A stretch of DNA of 64,000 nt. Source: Cycas panzhihuaensis. Taxonomy: Eukaryota > Cycadophyta. Shown one piece after another: positions 1 through 10,478 of the stretch. The stretch's first letter is position 1. Each line of letters opens with the position of its first letter. Made by a program: the position numbers and the translations under genes. The stretch spans positions 103,423,741 through 103,487,740 of the forward strand of contig CM041465.1 of NCBI GenBank assembly GCA_023213395.1, read 5' to 3'. The notes below the pieces were generated by a model. That model saw nothing but the letters and a program-made list of their open reading frames with translations, was not told the DNA's origin and made no database searches.

Positions 1-103
1 GGATCCAAGCAGCGGCAGAAGGTCCAGGGTTACTGCGGCTTCCACCGTCGGTAAATATGTAGAGGGATATGAGCAAATACTAAATTTTGGCAGTAAAGAA
101 ACA
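1..103 (-). pseudogene. N-terminal part of RNase H domain of the Tat-like element (cut by window edge)
   Basis: Reading the minus strand from about 58 to the edge gives IFTDGGSRSNPGPSAAAWI, the classic first strand and turn of an RNase H domain, with the first catalytic aspartate at 49-47. One stop lies just upstream in the same frame, so the beginning of the ORF is unclear. The decayed plus-strand relative has the matching stretch at 58,542-58,620, followed there by the conserved glutamate and second aspartate. In Tat/Ogre elements an additional archaeal-type RNase H is known; whether this is that domain or the ordinary Ty3 RNase H needs the rest of the sequence. Only about 20 clear residues are inside the window. 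Confidence 0.68.
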
Positions 104-1309
104 ATGATGAAATAAAAGAAAAACTTGAAAGGCAAGCAAAAAAGTGGCCGTGAAAGGTAGGAGGGCCTAGCAATGAGGCTACCCAAGGATGGAAGCAAGC
201 AGTCCGACCACCATCTGAGAGCGGGCAGAGAAAAGATGCCCTAGAGCACCAAAGGTTACTTTGGGAAACAAAACATGCCCCCAAACAAGGGAGCATTCCC
301 TTTGGGGATCCCAGGAGCAGAAAAGGGCTGCAGAAATGAGTCCAGGATAGCGAAATAAGCCAAATGAGTATAAACTTAGGCATACACGGGAGCGGCGCAC
401 AAAACGAGACAGAAGGGCCCTAGGAAAAAGTGCAGTAATGGGGTGCCATAAATGCCCTTGCAAGAGAGGGCAAAAAGGGCATCAAAAGAGCACAAAAGGC
501 AATAGGGCCAGAAGGCAAAGGTGATCGAGGAAACAGGATGGTCCTGATGGCTGTCACGAGGTCAAAAATAGAAGAAGTGTCTATCGAGGCCCCCGCCTAT
601 ATAAGGAAATCGAATAGAAAATGGATTCATTTTCACCAGCTCTCATGAGAAACCAGAGCCATCTCCTTACGCAGTGGAGCACCAACCAACTTTAGAGTCA
701 CGCAGGGGACGATCTGACCATTGGATCGGAGCACAGCGAGAGCCAGCAGGATTGTCGAGATGAGATGGCGACGCCTAGACCAGATCTAGTGAGTGGATCT
801 CACAAAACCCTTCCCATTTCAAAGTTTTTATTTTATTGCTTTTTGTAGATTTTTATATAATTTTTGTGCCCCTTATGGGTAATTGAAAGCCTTTTGGAGT
901 CTGAATTGGACCCATAAAGAGGCGAGACCTGGGCATTAATGAGCCCTGGTCCTGGTGGACCCCACGGGGTCCACCACAAGGAATTTTTTTTTATTTTCAG
1001 GGCAAGAACCAACCCTTTTAGGGGGGTTGCCATTTGTACCGTGGCGAAGATCATGGTGTCGCGATCATTGCCACAGGGCCCCCCGATCGTCGCGGGACTT
1101 GTGCTAAACTTAGCGGTACCATTAAGTTTAGAATGGTACGAAGGTAGAATATTAGAAAAAAGAAGATGAGGGGCCATAAGGCCCCAAATCTCAAGCAGAG
1201 AGAGTTGAGAGATAGCCAGGAGTAGAGATGACTGGTATGAGACTGACTTTGACTAGTTTTTTTATGTTGACAAGTAGTTATTGCGGTGGATAACTGCGAG
1301 AACGTCGGC
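104..1309. other. Non-coding block between RNase H and PMD; probable upstream region of the PMD gene
   Basis: No credible coding frame on either strand. The minus strand of this block aligns, with many substitutions, to 57,540-58,540 of the plus-strand Tat-like element (shared stretches include GTGAAAATGAAT followed by ATTTTC, and CTAGATCTGGTCTAGGCG against CTAGATTGGGCCTAGTCA). The block is therefore part of the element family and not a recent insertion. It lies directly upstream of the PMD start on the plus strand, so it may hold the PMD promoter, 5' UTR and possibly an intron ending near 1,279 (a T-rich run followed by TAG). Confidence 0.55.
598..604 (+). promoter_or_regulatory. TATA-box-like motif upstream of the PMD gene
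   Basis: CCTATATAAGG sits in a GC-rich context about 700 bp upstream of the first PMD ATG and on the same strand. The spacing to a start codon is long, so it would imply a long leader or an intron. In the related element the aligned place reads A-rich and has lost the motif. This is a motif call only; no transcript evidence. Confidence 0.35.
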
Positions 1310-3300
1310 ATGGTGATGTTGAATTACATCGAGATGATGTCTCAGGGGGACAAGGAGATCCTGCGGAGGTGTGGCCTATACAAGGCCTTAAAGACACCTC
1401 AGTTTGCATCTGATCAGAGACTTTTAGTTGACATAGTATCACATTGGGATAGGAGGAGGCACGTGTTCCACTTGCCGCAGGTAGGCGATGTGACAGTTAC
1501 GCCAAGGGACATCCGGCATATTCTGGGGGTACTGGTGAGTGGGAGGCCAGTGACATTAGGAGTGTTACCTAGCACTGAGGTAGCACACAAAGAGGCAGCC
1601 ACGTTCTTTATAGGGGCTGACAGGTGGGAGCGGAGAGGAGTTCCCCTCTAGACGATGCTGATGTCGAGGATTCCTTGGGTGAGAAAACTGATTACACTGT
1701 GTATTCTATTCTGGATTTCCCAAAAACAGAATTACAGAGAGATACCTGGAGGATGGATAGATGCAGTGCACTACTGCGAAGCCAGCGAGAGGATGGATTG
1801 GGCGACTATGATAACGACGAACCTCGTCGCACAGCTTGATGCCATCAGAGTGGCAGGAAGGCAGGACTCTCTTACAGCACGCTGTTGTAGTGCTAGTTCT
1901 TTGATCACTTTGTGGCAGTGGCACCAGTGGGGGGACCACACCCCATAGCAGAGTGGGCTCCGATGGTCCATAGATGGCAGACTCGACTGAGGGGGACAGA
2001 GGACCAGGCCCACATCTGGCTATTAGTGGAGGCAACATCATTGGACCTCCTCACCATGACAGACTACGTAGCAGATCCATATAAGACGGTGAGGTGGGAT
2101 AGTGATGATGAGGCAGGCAGAGCAGGAGTACCCATAGATGATGATGACGACGATGATGACATCGACAGAGGAGATGGGGCTGGCCCATCACGACCTACGG
2201 GAGAGGCAGGTCCATCGAGGTCGACAAGAGGAGCAGTGGGACTATTCGGGACTGCCAGAGGAGAGGCAGGCCCATTAGGGGCAGCTGAGGAGAGCAGGGG
2301 GGTGGTGACTAGGGCCCGCAGGCTACGGATTGTGAGAAGATCCAGAGAGACGAGAGTTAAGCTGGTCCCTGCGAGGAGAGAGGCCCAGGTAGAGGAGGTA
2401 CCCAAGGATGAGGTACCCGCAGTTGGTGGAGAGCTAGGAGAAGAGGATGTCACACGAGCAGAGGAGCCGACAGTCATGGCAGGTGAGGCCTAATCATTTC
2501 CTTAGTCATTTGACAGCTAGGTAGATATTTGATTTGATTTAATCATGGTATGCAGTGGGATATTCACTGATACACGGCATGTTGCATTGGCAAGTACTGC
2601 AGAGATCAGGAGACTAGTAGAGACCATGGTGAATGAGATATTCCCTCAGGTGTATGCAGAGGGGCAACTGCCCATCCAAGCAGAGGATACACCTAGATCG
2701 GCAGGTGCTCATATGGAGGCATTCGCCCCATTGGTGAGGGTGAGAGACATCTGGGCTGTAGAGTCCCAAGAGCACATAGCTTTTAGGGGACAGATGTAGC
2801 AAGAGCTCGATGAGGCCAAGGGCGAGCAAGATGCACTGCGTAGACGGGTCCAGGCTCTAGAGGCTCAGGGAGGAGCAGGTGGAGATAGAGGGAGCATGGT
2901 CTAGATAGTAGTACTAGAGGAGCATCTCAGGGTGACAAATGAGAGATTCTAGAGTATGGAGGAGGGACTCTGGGGAGAGAGGGATCATATCCAGGCTCGA
3001 TACGATCAACTAGTGGACTATATCGCGTCGAGGTCAAGCAGGAGTAGGACATATACTCATACAGCAGTGATGACCCCGAGATGACCACGCGATGAGGAGA
3101 GCGAGGCAGGTAGCTCACGGAGGCCCAAGAGAAGCCTCAGAGGGATGTGGTCCTCAGGAGAGGGATCACACAGGCCAGGAGATGGTATCACAGAGCCAAG
3201 CAGCAGTAGTATAGGAGATATGTATATGATTTTGACAGGGGAAAGCACGGGCCTCCAGGGGGTCATATATAGACTCATATGATTGTACCCCCCTGCAAGG
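1310..3300 (+). pseudogene. Plant mobile domain (PMD, aminotransferase-like) protein, retroelement-borne, frame-broken
   Basis: The first open segment (ATG at 1,310) carries hallmark PMD motifs: LYKAL..PQFASDQRLLVDIVS, then WDRRRHVFHLPQVGDVTVTP and DIRHILGVLVSGRPVTLG. A stop at 1,649 and frame changes follow. A second segment (about 1,655-1,948) keeps WIDAVHYCEASERMDWATM-type residues. A third (to 2,493) is a low-complexity tail with a run of eight aspartates near 2,137-2,160 and GPSR/GEAGP repeats. A fourth (2,545-3,250) is coiled-coil-like, rich in E, R and Q, with several stops. PMD proteins are known both as host silencing factors (MAIN/MAIL type) and as cargo of plant transposons. The gene runs opposite to the retroelement that contains it. 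The breaks could be true decay or unrecognised introns; I favour mostly decay for the in-frame stops. Confidence 0.72.
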
Positions 3301-3634
3301 ATACCAGCTTCCTGCATGTATGATGTAACGTATGATTTTTGATGTATATATATATGGGATAATTGGAACCCCACTTTATCATGAGATGATATATATATCA
3401 TGAGTTGTAGATAGCATGCATATTTTGTCTTGTATATTGTAAATGTTTTGTTATATAATGTACGTATTTCCTTCCATGTATAGCTATATGTCTAATAGGA
3501 GCACACACATCCACCGTAAGTAGAGGTGATAGAGAGGTATGAGGTTAGAAATAGAGCGACATGCATGTCCACAGAGGAGCAAAGTGGAATATGCGAAGGA
3601 AACAGCAGGCAAGAGAGAGGAGTAATGGTACTCC
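3300..3634 (+). other. AT-rich region following PMD; possible 3' UTR
   Basis: The stretch after the last PMD-like residues turns AT-rich, with runs such as TATATATATATGGGATAATTGG and several TGTA/TTTTGTT-type elements seen in plant polyadenylation regions. It has no counterpart in the plus-strand Tat-like copy, so it probably came in with the PMD unit. No coding frame. Confidence 0.3.
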
Positions 3635-3992
3635 AAAGCGTCGTCCTAACTGGGGGATGCCCAAGTAGGAAGACAAAAGGTTCCCGAGAGGATACGGGAA
3701 CACGGGTTTCGTGGGAGGAACTAGAAGGAAAAGCGAGAATCCATCTTAAATTGCCATTCTACCCATGGTTGGGAAGGATGGGAATGACCTAAGATGGTAG
3801 TTTAGGCTCATTTCAGAGCGTCGTCCTAGCTGGGGGATGCCCAAATAGGGGGACAAGGTCCCAAAGGAAATGGGAATATAGGTTCTGTGGGAGGAACTAG
3901 AAGGAGATGAGGAAGACCATCTTAAGTCATCATCCTACTCGTGGCTAGGAGGAACATAAACGAACTTAAGATGGTAGTTTAGGCTCACTTCA
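3635..3992. repeat. Tandem duplication, two units of about 180 bp
   Basis: The sequence AGAGCGTCGTCCTAGCTGGG recurs at about 3,635 and 3,815, and its first bases once more at about 3,993, giving units of about 180 and 178 bp. Each unit ends in AAGATGGTAGTTTAGGCTCA. The two units differ by roughly 15-20 per cent. The ending motif, reverse complemented, also occurs at about 57,313-57,332 in the plus-strand element, where the unit is not duplicated. Confidence 0.75.
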
Positions 3993-4386
3993 GAGCGTGA
4001 AGAGAGAAAGAGATGTGCCTAGACCCCATAGAGGTAGGGGTAGTCACACACAAGGTAGGAGATAAGTGACGAAGGGTAGGCCCAGTGTGGCTAGACCTAC
4101 CAGTAAACTCACTATGGTCGGAACCAAAGGAGTGCAACGGACCTGGCACACGACGGATCGCATGGTAAGGTTACACCTGAGTAGGAGTGGCTCTAGTCCG
4201 AGGTAAGGATCTAGAGCGTGAAGAAGAAGCACCTCTACGAGTGGCCCGTCGGCGCGGGCACCTACGTGAAACTGCTCAAGGAGGCCGAGAAGGTAAAATA
4301 AGTGGCTGGTTTAGGACTAGCAGCTCGGGAGCCAATGTAGAATGAAGAGGAGCGGGAATATCTGATCAAAATATTCCCCTAGGTGC

Positions 4387-7300
4387 TCATGAAACCAGGG
4401 TGACCCATCGAGGAGAGGGCTCATAATCCTCGCTATCTGACTCATAGTCACCTATGACGGCTAAGTGACTGTAACCACCTATGCCAATAGGGGCAAACCT
4501 AACTAGGTTTGGCTCATGACATAGCATAGGGTTAGACTGATGAAGGTCAGTCTCCTGAAACAAAGGTCCCATGGAAGGGGTAGCCTCCTCAAGATCGCTA
4601 TCTTCATCATCGAAGACAGTCTGGCAGGCTGGATGAGAGGTGTGAGACGGCATAGGCTCACGGGCGATAACTTTAACTTGTCCTTCATGGATAAATTTAA
4701 GTTACCCCCAATGCGTGGAGCAGATTGCTCTCATTTGGTCGAGCCATGGTCGGCCCAATAAGAGGTTGTACTTGACATCGATATCAAGTACAACAACTTC
4801 GACAGAAATAGTTTTCTCTCCTAAGGTGAGGGAAAGGGAGATCGTTCAGAAGGGACTTTTCAAATTCCATCATACCCTTGGCATTTCCAAGAGATAGACT
4901 CAAGAGCTACTATGCCTAGCTCCTTGAGCATACACACAAGCATAGCATTAACTGAGGAGCCATTATCTACAATGGTCCTCTTTATGATAAAATCAGAAGT
5001 GTCAATGGCAATGACGAATGGGTAATGCAAAAGCTTCTCCCGCTTACTAGAAGACGGGAGATCTCTAGGATCAAATGAGATGACAGGCGGTCCATGGGAG
5101 GTAGCACCTACCGCATGGATGCAAGCATCTTATTGGCCAAGAGCTTCAATAAGAAGAGCACGTTGCTCAAGGCAGCTTCTCAAGACATCCATCAAGGACA
5201 TCCCCACAGCGACAGTGTAGAGCTCGTCAACGATAGAGAAGGGCTTACTCTTCCTTGTGGGTTGGGTAAGCGCCCTTCAAAAATCGTAACGGCCAGGGCA
5301 TATGGGAATAGTCTTGGGAAGTGCAGGGGATTCCGGAAGAGGATCAAGGTGAGATGTGGATGAAGAGGCACTGACTGCCTCTTTAGCAGCTTAAGACTGG
5401 GTTAAGGTATATAACGGAGTGGTCTTAAGCAATTGGATGACCTTCTTTTCCTTATACCGAGATCACGAAGGTGATGAAGCATGGTGGTCAGGGGAGCAAG
5501 AAGAGGAAGATGAACCTTGCGCACCCTTCCCTCTACCATGCGAAGGGTAAGAATCGGGGGATCTATCCTGATTCCGATTATTTCTTTGTTGAACATCACG
5601 ATCATGCTCCCCATGTTTGGGAAATGGATCCCTATAAGCGAGTTAGTCGAGATTAGGCCTCGATGCCCATCTAGGAGACGAATCGTGTGGTGGGGCATCA
5701 CGTGGGTGTTGTGCCCAGCAATGCGAGTCATCATGAAAACATTCCCCGTGGATGGAACACCGCCTCTTCTCAAGGAGAGGATCGACTCTTCTCACTTGAG
5801 ACAGTTGGGTGCCACCCCCTTTCAGGGGAACGGCATGAGAAGCTTGTTGAATTAGTTTATGGGAGGTTGGTGATGAAGGGGATTTGAGTTTAAGCTCCTT
5901 CATTGTACGCTTGAACGAGCGTATAGTGGAAGTGAGGGGGTCTAAAGTCCTCTCAGTAGGATGAGAGGTAGACCTGGCAGGTTGCAAAGGTTTGGTTTCC
6001 TTCGCTGGGGGAGGTGCCTCACGATGTTGTGAGGGCTTAAGAAGCCTCTTGAGTCTAGCTTGGATCTCAATAGCCTCTAATGCTAAGCACTTCGTGATCC
6101 TAGAGTCGCACATGGTTGCCCCCATTTTGAGGACTTCCACATGTACTTCAAGGCGAAGTGCATTAACGAAAAGATCTCTCTTCAACTCCTCAGGCAATGT
6201 GGCCTTGGTAGAGTGAAGGAGATCATGGAAGCGTCTCACAAAGTCACGATTTATTTCATCGTGACCTTGTTTGAGAGAAATGAGTGATTTCATTCTGCTC
6301 TCGAATGGACGGGCTATGTCAAAGTAATTGACAAATCCATCCACTAATTGCTGGAATGAAGAAATGGAGTGGGCACGGAGACGGTAGAACCACTTAAGGG
6401 CGTCGCCCTGCAGGGATTGCAGAAATAGCTTCATTAGAATGTGGTTGTAAGCCCAGCAGTCTATGCATGCCATAGAAAAACTACGCACGTGCTCCGCTGG
6501 GTCTTACAATGAAGTTCCGTTGAATTTGGGAATTTCATGAGGGTGAGGCGGCAAGTTAGTCCTTAGTGCCTCAACGGATAGCAGCATTGACCTGTAGTCC
6601 ATGAAGAGACATGTCCTTACATGGGCCAAAGGATCGACGAACAGTAAAGAAGTAGGAATTGATGGGGGTGGTAAACCCATCCCTCATTAGGAAAACGCTC
6701 CTTGTTGGAAGGGGGGTTACGGATAAATGCCTTGGAAGGGAGGGACGTTCCCTTGTGAAGGCATGGCAATAGGAGTTGTGCTGGATGGCAGAAACGAAGG
6801 GTGCAGGATTAGATTATGCCCATATGGGCCACCCGTAGGTGGTGCAACCCCATATGAGTGTAACGGGTCTACCCCATAAGCTGGAAGATGGTTTCCCCTA
6901 CCCTGCCCCCAAGGTTGAGACATGTAACCTGGGGGCAGGTAAAGGGATGGACCACTAGATGGGTTTTGAACGTATGTAGGAGCAGGTCCCATATAGTTGA
7001 TAGTAACAGCATTAGTAGGACCTCAAGGTCTACTAGGAAACGCATGTACCACATTTGAAGGTGGCGCATTCATTTGACTCGGGAATGGCATGCTAATCCC
7101 AAGCTAGGGGAAGGACATGCCGCGAACGGGTCCTGAAGAAGCAGGACCGTGGCTAGTAATAAATGGTGCAACACTTGTCTTGGAAGCCAGTGTAGACACA
7201 GCATAGGACAAGTACGCACAGGTAGAAGAGTCATTTATTGTAGGAGGTGTAGGTATGGATGAAGAAGGCGCTACTCCACGCAGAACTTTTTCAAACCACC

Positions 7301-7736
7301 TAGGACGAGGTTGATGGCGAGTTGCTTGAAAGTACTCGCTGAGCGCTTCGACCACATCGACAGGAGGGGTATCCTCGTAGCCATACGAGGTCGATGGGAT
7401 CTCGAATGTCAGGGACCCCTCAGGGTGCTCCTCATAAGATTCACTAATAGGATGGTGAGTCTCGTGAAGAGGCGAGCCTTCTACTGCATGAGCAGAAGGA
7501 TGGAGGTTAAAAGGGTGAAACAGGTCACCTGGATAATAGATGGGATCATCACCCTCATGGGTGGATCCCAGAACGGACACGGGAAACTCTTGAGTTCCTG
7601 AGACCATGGTGTGGTAAGCCCAATCGGACTGGTAACCTTCCATTATCGAATCAGGATCTGACGATGGAAGGGAACAAGGCGATGGGTCTTCTAACAATGG
7701 CGGCATACCTCTCAAGCGACGTGAGAAATGTTGCAT
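4387..7736 (-). pseudogene. Tat-like gag-protease polyprotein with stops and one frameshift
   Basis: The ATG at 7,736 lies 176 bp inside the primer site. One frame is followed through 7,736-7,104, 6,992-6,717 and 6,488-5,643 with intervening stops. The N-terminal third is proline/serine-rich. The capsid-like gag core lies at 6,488-5,900 (MKLFLQSLQGDALKWFYRL, then SISSFQQLVDGFVNYFD) and a degenerate zinc knuckle follows (CSIHGECFHDDSHC). The protease follows at about 5,010-4,690. After a frameshift near 4,840 the linker continues to 4,387 with a conserved acidic stretch (FDDEDSDLEEA). The same protein, more decayed, is at 53,487-57,131. RT, RNase H and integrase do not follow. Confidence 0.8.
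4690..5010 (-). pseudogene. Retropepsin (aspartic protease) domain of the Tat-like element
   Basis: The active-site motif is IVDNGSSVNAM, aspartate at 4,967-4,965; plant Tat-type proteases typically have D-D/N-G-S in place of DTGA. Downstream are the flap-like region and the closing VVLDIDVKYNLLLGRPWLDQ segment, which is diagnostic of plant Ty3/gypsy proteases. A frameshift separates the active site from the C-terminal strand in this copy, and the TGA near 4,880 also breaks it. Role in an intact element: cleavage of the gag polyprotein inside virus-like particles. Confidence 0.75.
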
Positions 7737-7881
7737 GCAACGCCTTTATGAGCGTTGTTAGAAGAAAGCGAAAGGGGTATGAAACAAATATGTTGGGGGC
7801 TACCTAACTGAAAAGTAGGATAAGAAGGCTACCTAAAGGCAAGAACACCAACGAAAAGGGGAAGTGAAAGTAGTTCCCTTA

Positions 7882-7931
7882 CTGGTTTGTGAAACCAGAG
7901 ATTCTGGGTTTGATTCCCAGTATGGTCGCCA
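7882..7931 (-). other. Primer-binding site extended to a 50-nt tRNA-Arg 3' half
   Basis: On the plus strand this reads as a perfect tRNA 3' half: anticodon stem 7,882-7,886 with 7,894-7,898, seven-base loop TTGTGAA, five-base variable region AGATT, T stem 7,904-7,908 with 7,916-7,920, T loop TTTGATT, seven acceptor bases, discriminator G and CCA. The core primer site on the element strand is TGGCGACCATACTGGGAATC (7,931-7,912), one base inside the LTR end. From memory of plant tRNA-Arg(ACG), the anticodon and T arms match apart from C-to-T and A-to-G changes. There is no D arm, so this is not a tRNA gene. The related element keeps only about 20 nt of it (53,320-53,340). Confidence 0.8.
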
Positions 7932-7932
7932 G

Positions 7933-10478
7933 TGAAACGCTATCCATGGGGTGGTATCCCTACATTTAGTAAGAGGACTGGTTATACAAGATTAGGTTGG
8001 GCTAAATAGCAAGGACTCACCTTGCAGGGCATCCGTGCGCCGTAGCGCAGATTCGGGACCTTCAGAGGTGCCTGGTTGCTTCCAGGTAGCTACACAAGGC
8101 AAGGCCTTCCTACCTCTTGGATGGCTGGGAAGAGGATGAGAGAACTTGGCATGTTGCGTCTTCTCAAGGAAGTGAGAAGGCAACACGAGAACGAGAATGT
8201 ATGTAAAATATGGTGTCTAGGTGTAGGCTGGCCAAAGGGGTAAGGTTTGGGTAGTTCTAGTACGAAATGGACTATCTAAATATAACAGATTGACCGCTAA
8301 ACAAAAGATACGTAAAGAAGCAAATGTACGTTCCTTTCCTCTTCTAGTTTCCTATGTGTTCCTTATTATACAAGCACATGCATAAAAAATAATGCTATAA
8401 AGAAAATATGCAAGGATGAGGAAAATACCTAGACCGGCAGCTGAATAGAGTGTTATGCATCTCCTTGCTTCCCGCTCCTTCTTGCTCCACTCATTGCATG
8501 CATGAAATCGCTCAGCGATTGTTACCGTGAGTAACCGAAGAGGGGCTAGCTTACCTCCCCTTATGCATGCAAAAGTAAAGCAGAATAGCAAATAACGGAA
8601 AATAACAAAAAGAAATAAATATAGAACTAACCTACAATGGGTTTGTTTCATACGTGACTCCACGAATGCAAGGTCCTATCCAGCAAACAAGTAGGTTTCT
8701 CCCTCTTGGAAGAGGGGCTACGAAACAGATCTAATATGTATATCAAACTAAGCTAAGCATATGTATTATTATTTAATGAAGTGACATTCAACAAAGTTTC
8801 CACAAATAGTTACCGTAAATGACACCCAAACAAAAGTATAGCCTCGGAATGGGTAACTCACCCATAGGAAGTCTCCACTTAGCCTCTGGAAAGGAAAACA
8901 AACTCATAGCAAGAACATGGGACAGAGAATAATGAGAAGGAAAAAGGTAACTAAAAGGTATGCAGGCACCCAAAGAACAAGATGTTACGGACTGTAAATC
9001 ATCCAACTGGGTGGGTTGCAAACTATTAACCGGCAAGAAGCAGTTTCGGGGCTTATGCGATGCCCAAAACCAATGGACAAAAATCTAAAACTAGTGTGGC
9101 AATGGACTGCCAACACTGATTTAGATCCGAAAATGAGCTTCCAAATTCCCTAACCCGACTTCTAGAAAGGCACAAAGGTACAAAGGGAGAGAAAGTAAGG
9201 GACGGAACCCTTAGGGAGAAGGGCAGCAAGGGGGACTGGCCCCGCCTTCTTCCCTCTAACTTTCTCTATGTTATCCCCTTACAACAACCACCTAAAAGTA
9301 GGCTGGCAGGAATGATGGGGGAGCTCTATGGTGTAACAGGCAAGAGAACTAGCGCTAAACAGGCATAACAACCAAAAAAGCATATAAACTAGGGATTTAC
9401 TCACAAAACATGGAAAGAAATGGCATGCATTTCAAAGTAAATATGAAGGTACCTTGTTGTGAAGAGAAGAAGTATGAACTTGCTAGAAAATGGTAAGAGA
9501 AAACCAGCATTCAGCAAGGTATGATGGCAGGTTTGGAAGAGGAGACAAATGTGAGAGTGATCCTGTGAGTTGAGAGCCCTTCAAGCTTGTCCTTTTAAAA
9601 GACTTTGAAGTATATCCTCCTTGTAGCTTTGAAGACCTACAAACAGATGTTGAGCTTGCTGTTCGTGAGCAATAGGGATAGCAATGGTCCCTAGGAAAGA
9701 GCAGCAGTTGTGTGTCTTATTCTGCAGTAGTTTTCTGTAGAGAATTTTTGTAGAGTTCTCTGTAAAAATGAGCTAAGAATCCTTGAAAATGAAGTAGACT
9801 TTTTGTTTTATCCCCTACTCACTGCAGGTGAACATTGGGGATCTCAGGGCACTTCAAATGCACGGGTGCCACATGGCAGTTCTGCAAAAAAAGCAGAAAC
9901 TGTCGCGTGATTTAAAAAAAAAATCAAGCGAGTCCGTGGTAAACTTCAGTACCGCCAAGAAAGATCACTTGCATCGCTAAGTTTACAGCGGTACGAGACT
10001 GGAAACAAAAAATAAGAAAAAATAAGGGTTTGGAGCTAAATTAAGAGTAAATCAAGGCTGGAACAGCTGGGGGGAATACCCAGGTGATGGGCAAGTGGCC
10101 AAGAAAGTGAACTGGGTCTCAACCAAGGATTTAATCAGACCTGGAAGAGACTGCAACATGAACAAGGTGTCATAAAAAGAGCGAACATGACTGGCTGAGG
10201 CATCTCGAGGGGTTGTGGAGACGAAGTGGGTGGCTATGCGCCATATGGAGTGTAACATTCACTAAAGAATGCCCCCATTGTGAGTCGTCATAGGCTGAAA
10301 GCATGCGGTAAGCACATGCAATATGATCAAGCAAAGAGGCAATGTAGGCACGTAAGCATGCGTTAGGTAGTCTGTACTAAATGACCTTAATCAAGCAAGG
10401 GAAGATAGAAGTGAGAATGTATACCTGAGCTTACCTGAGTCGATGCGTCTTGAGTCCATTCTCGGTAGCTGGGAAACA
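7933..10478 (-). repeat. 5' LTR of the minus-strand Tat-like element
   Basis: On the minus strand the LTR starts TGTTTCCCAGCTACCGAGAA at 10,478 and ends in CA at 7,933, one base from the primer site. Length 2,546 bp. The start, the sequence near the end (GAATCTGCGC..CACGGATGCCC) and the primer junction match the LTR at 50,083-53,318. No coding frame is credible inside; open frames at 8,352-8,663 and 8,788-9,036 are chance. The five bases outside its start are GCATG, a predicted target duplication to be found beyond the left edge. Confidence 0.82.

Larger units (their letters stand above)
1..10478 (-). mobile_element. Tat-like Ty3/gypsy retrotransposon carrying an antisense PMD gene, truncated by the left window edge
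   Basis: Read on the minus strand the order is: LTR (10,478 to 7,933), primer site complementary to tRNA-Arg, gag-protease (7,736 to about 4,387), an opposite-strand PMD gene (3,300 to 1,310), a non-coding block, and the first residues of an RNase H at the window edge. The 3' LTR must lie to the left. The LTR begins TGTTTCCCAGCTAC and matches the LTR start of the plus-strand element at 50,083. The tRNA-Arg primer site, multi-kilobase LTRs, a DNGS-type protease and an RNase H of the DGGS..NPGP type fit the plant Tat/Ogre lineage. No RT or integrase can be found between protease and RNase H, so the element is inferred to be non-autonomous. It interrupts a copia element at 10,478/10,479. It is GC-richer and less decayed than its relative, which suggests it is a younger insertion. 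Confidence 0.82.

Noticed and set aside
265-275. Possible start of the 3' LTR of the left Tat-like element (GGGAAACA)
   Set aside because: Only the first eight bases agree with the LTR start; the sequence beyond does not, and the RNase H start to the left shows the element continues.
30-463. Open frames on the minus strand left of 463
   Set aside because: Not in the RNase H frame, no recognisable motif; they lie in the non-coding block shared by the element family.
833-1311. Open frames overlapping on both strands upstream of PMD
   Set aside because: No motif, low complexity, not conserved in the related block at 57,540-58,541.
2064-2477. Serine/threonine-rich open frame on the minus strand
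   Set aside because: Antisense shadow of the low-complexity PMD tail.
5471-6216. Plus-strand open frames opposite gag
   Set aside because: Shadows of the minus-strand gag-protease.
7882-7931. A tRNA gene
   Set aside because: Only the 3' half is present, CCA is encoded, and it sits exactly at the LTR end as a primer-binding site.
8352-9036. Minus-strand open frames at 8,352-8,663 and 8,788-9,036
   Set aside because: Inside the LTR, without known motif and absent from the LTR relatives.
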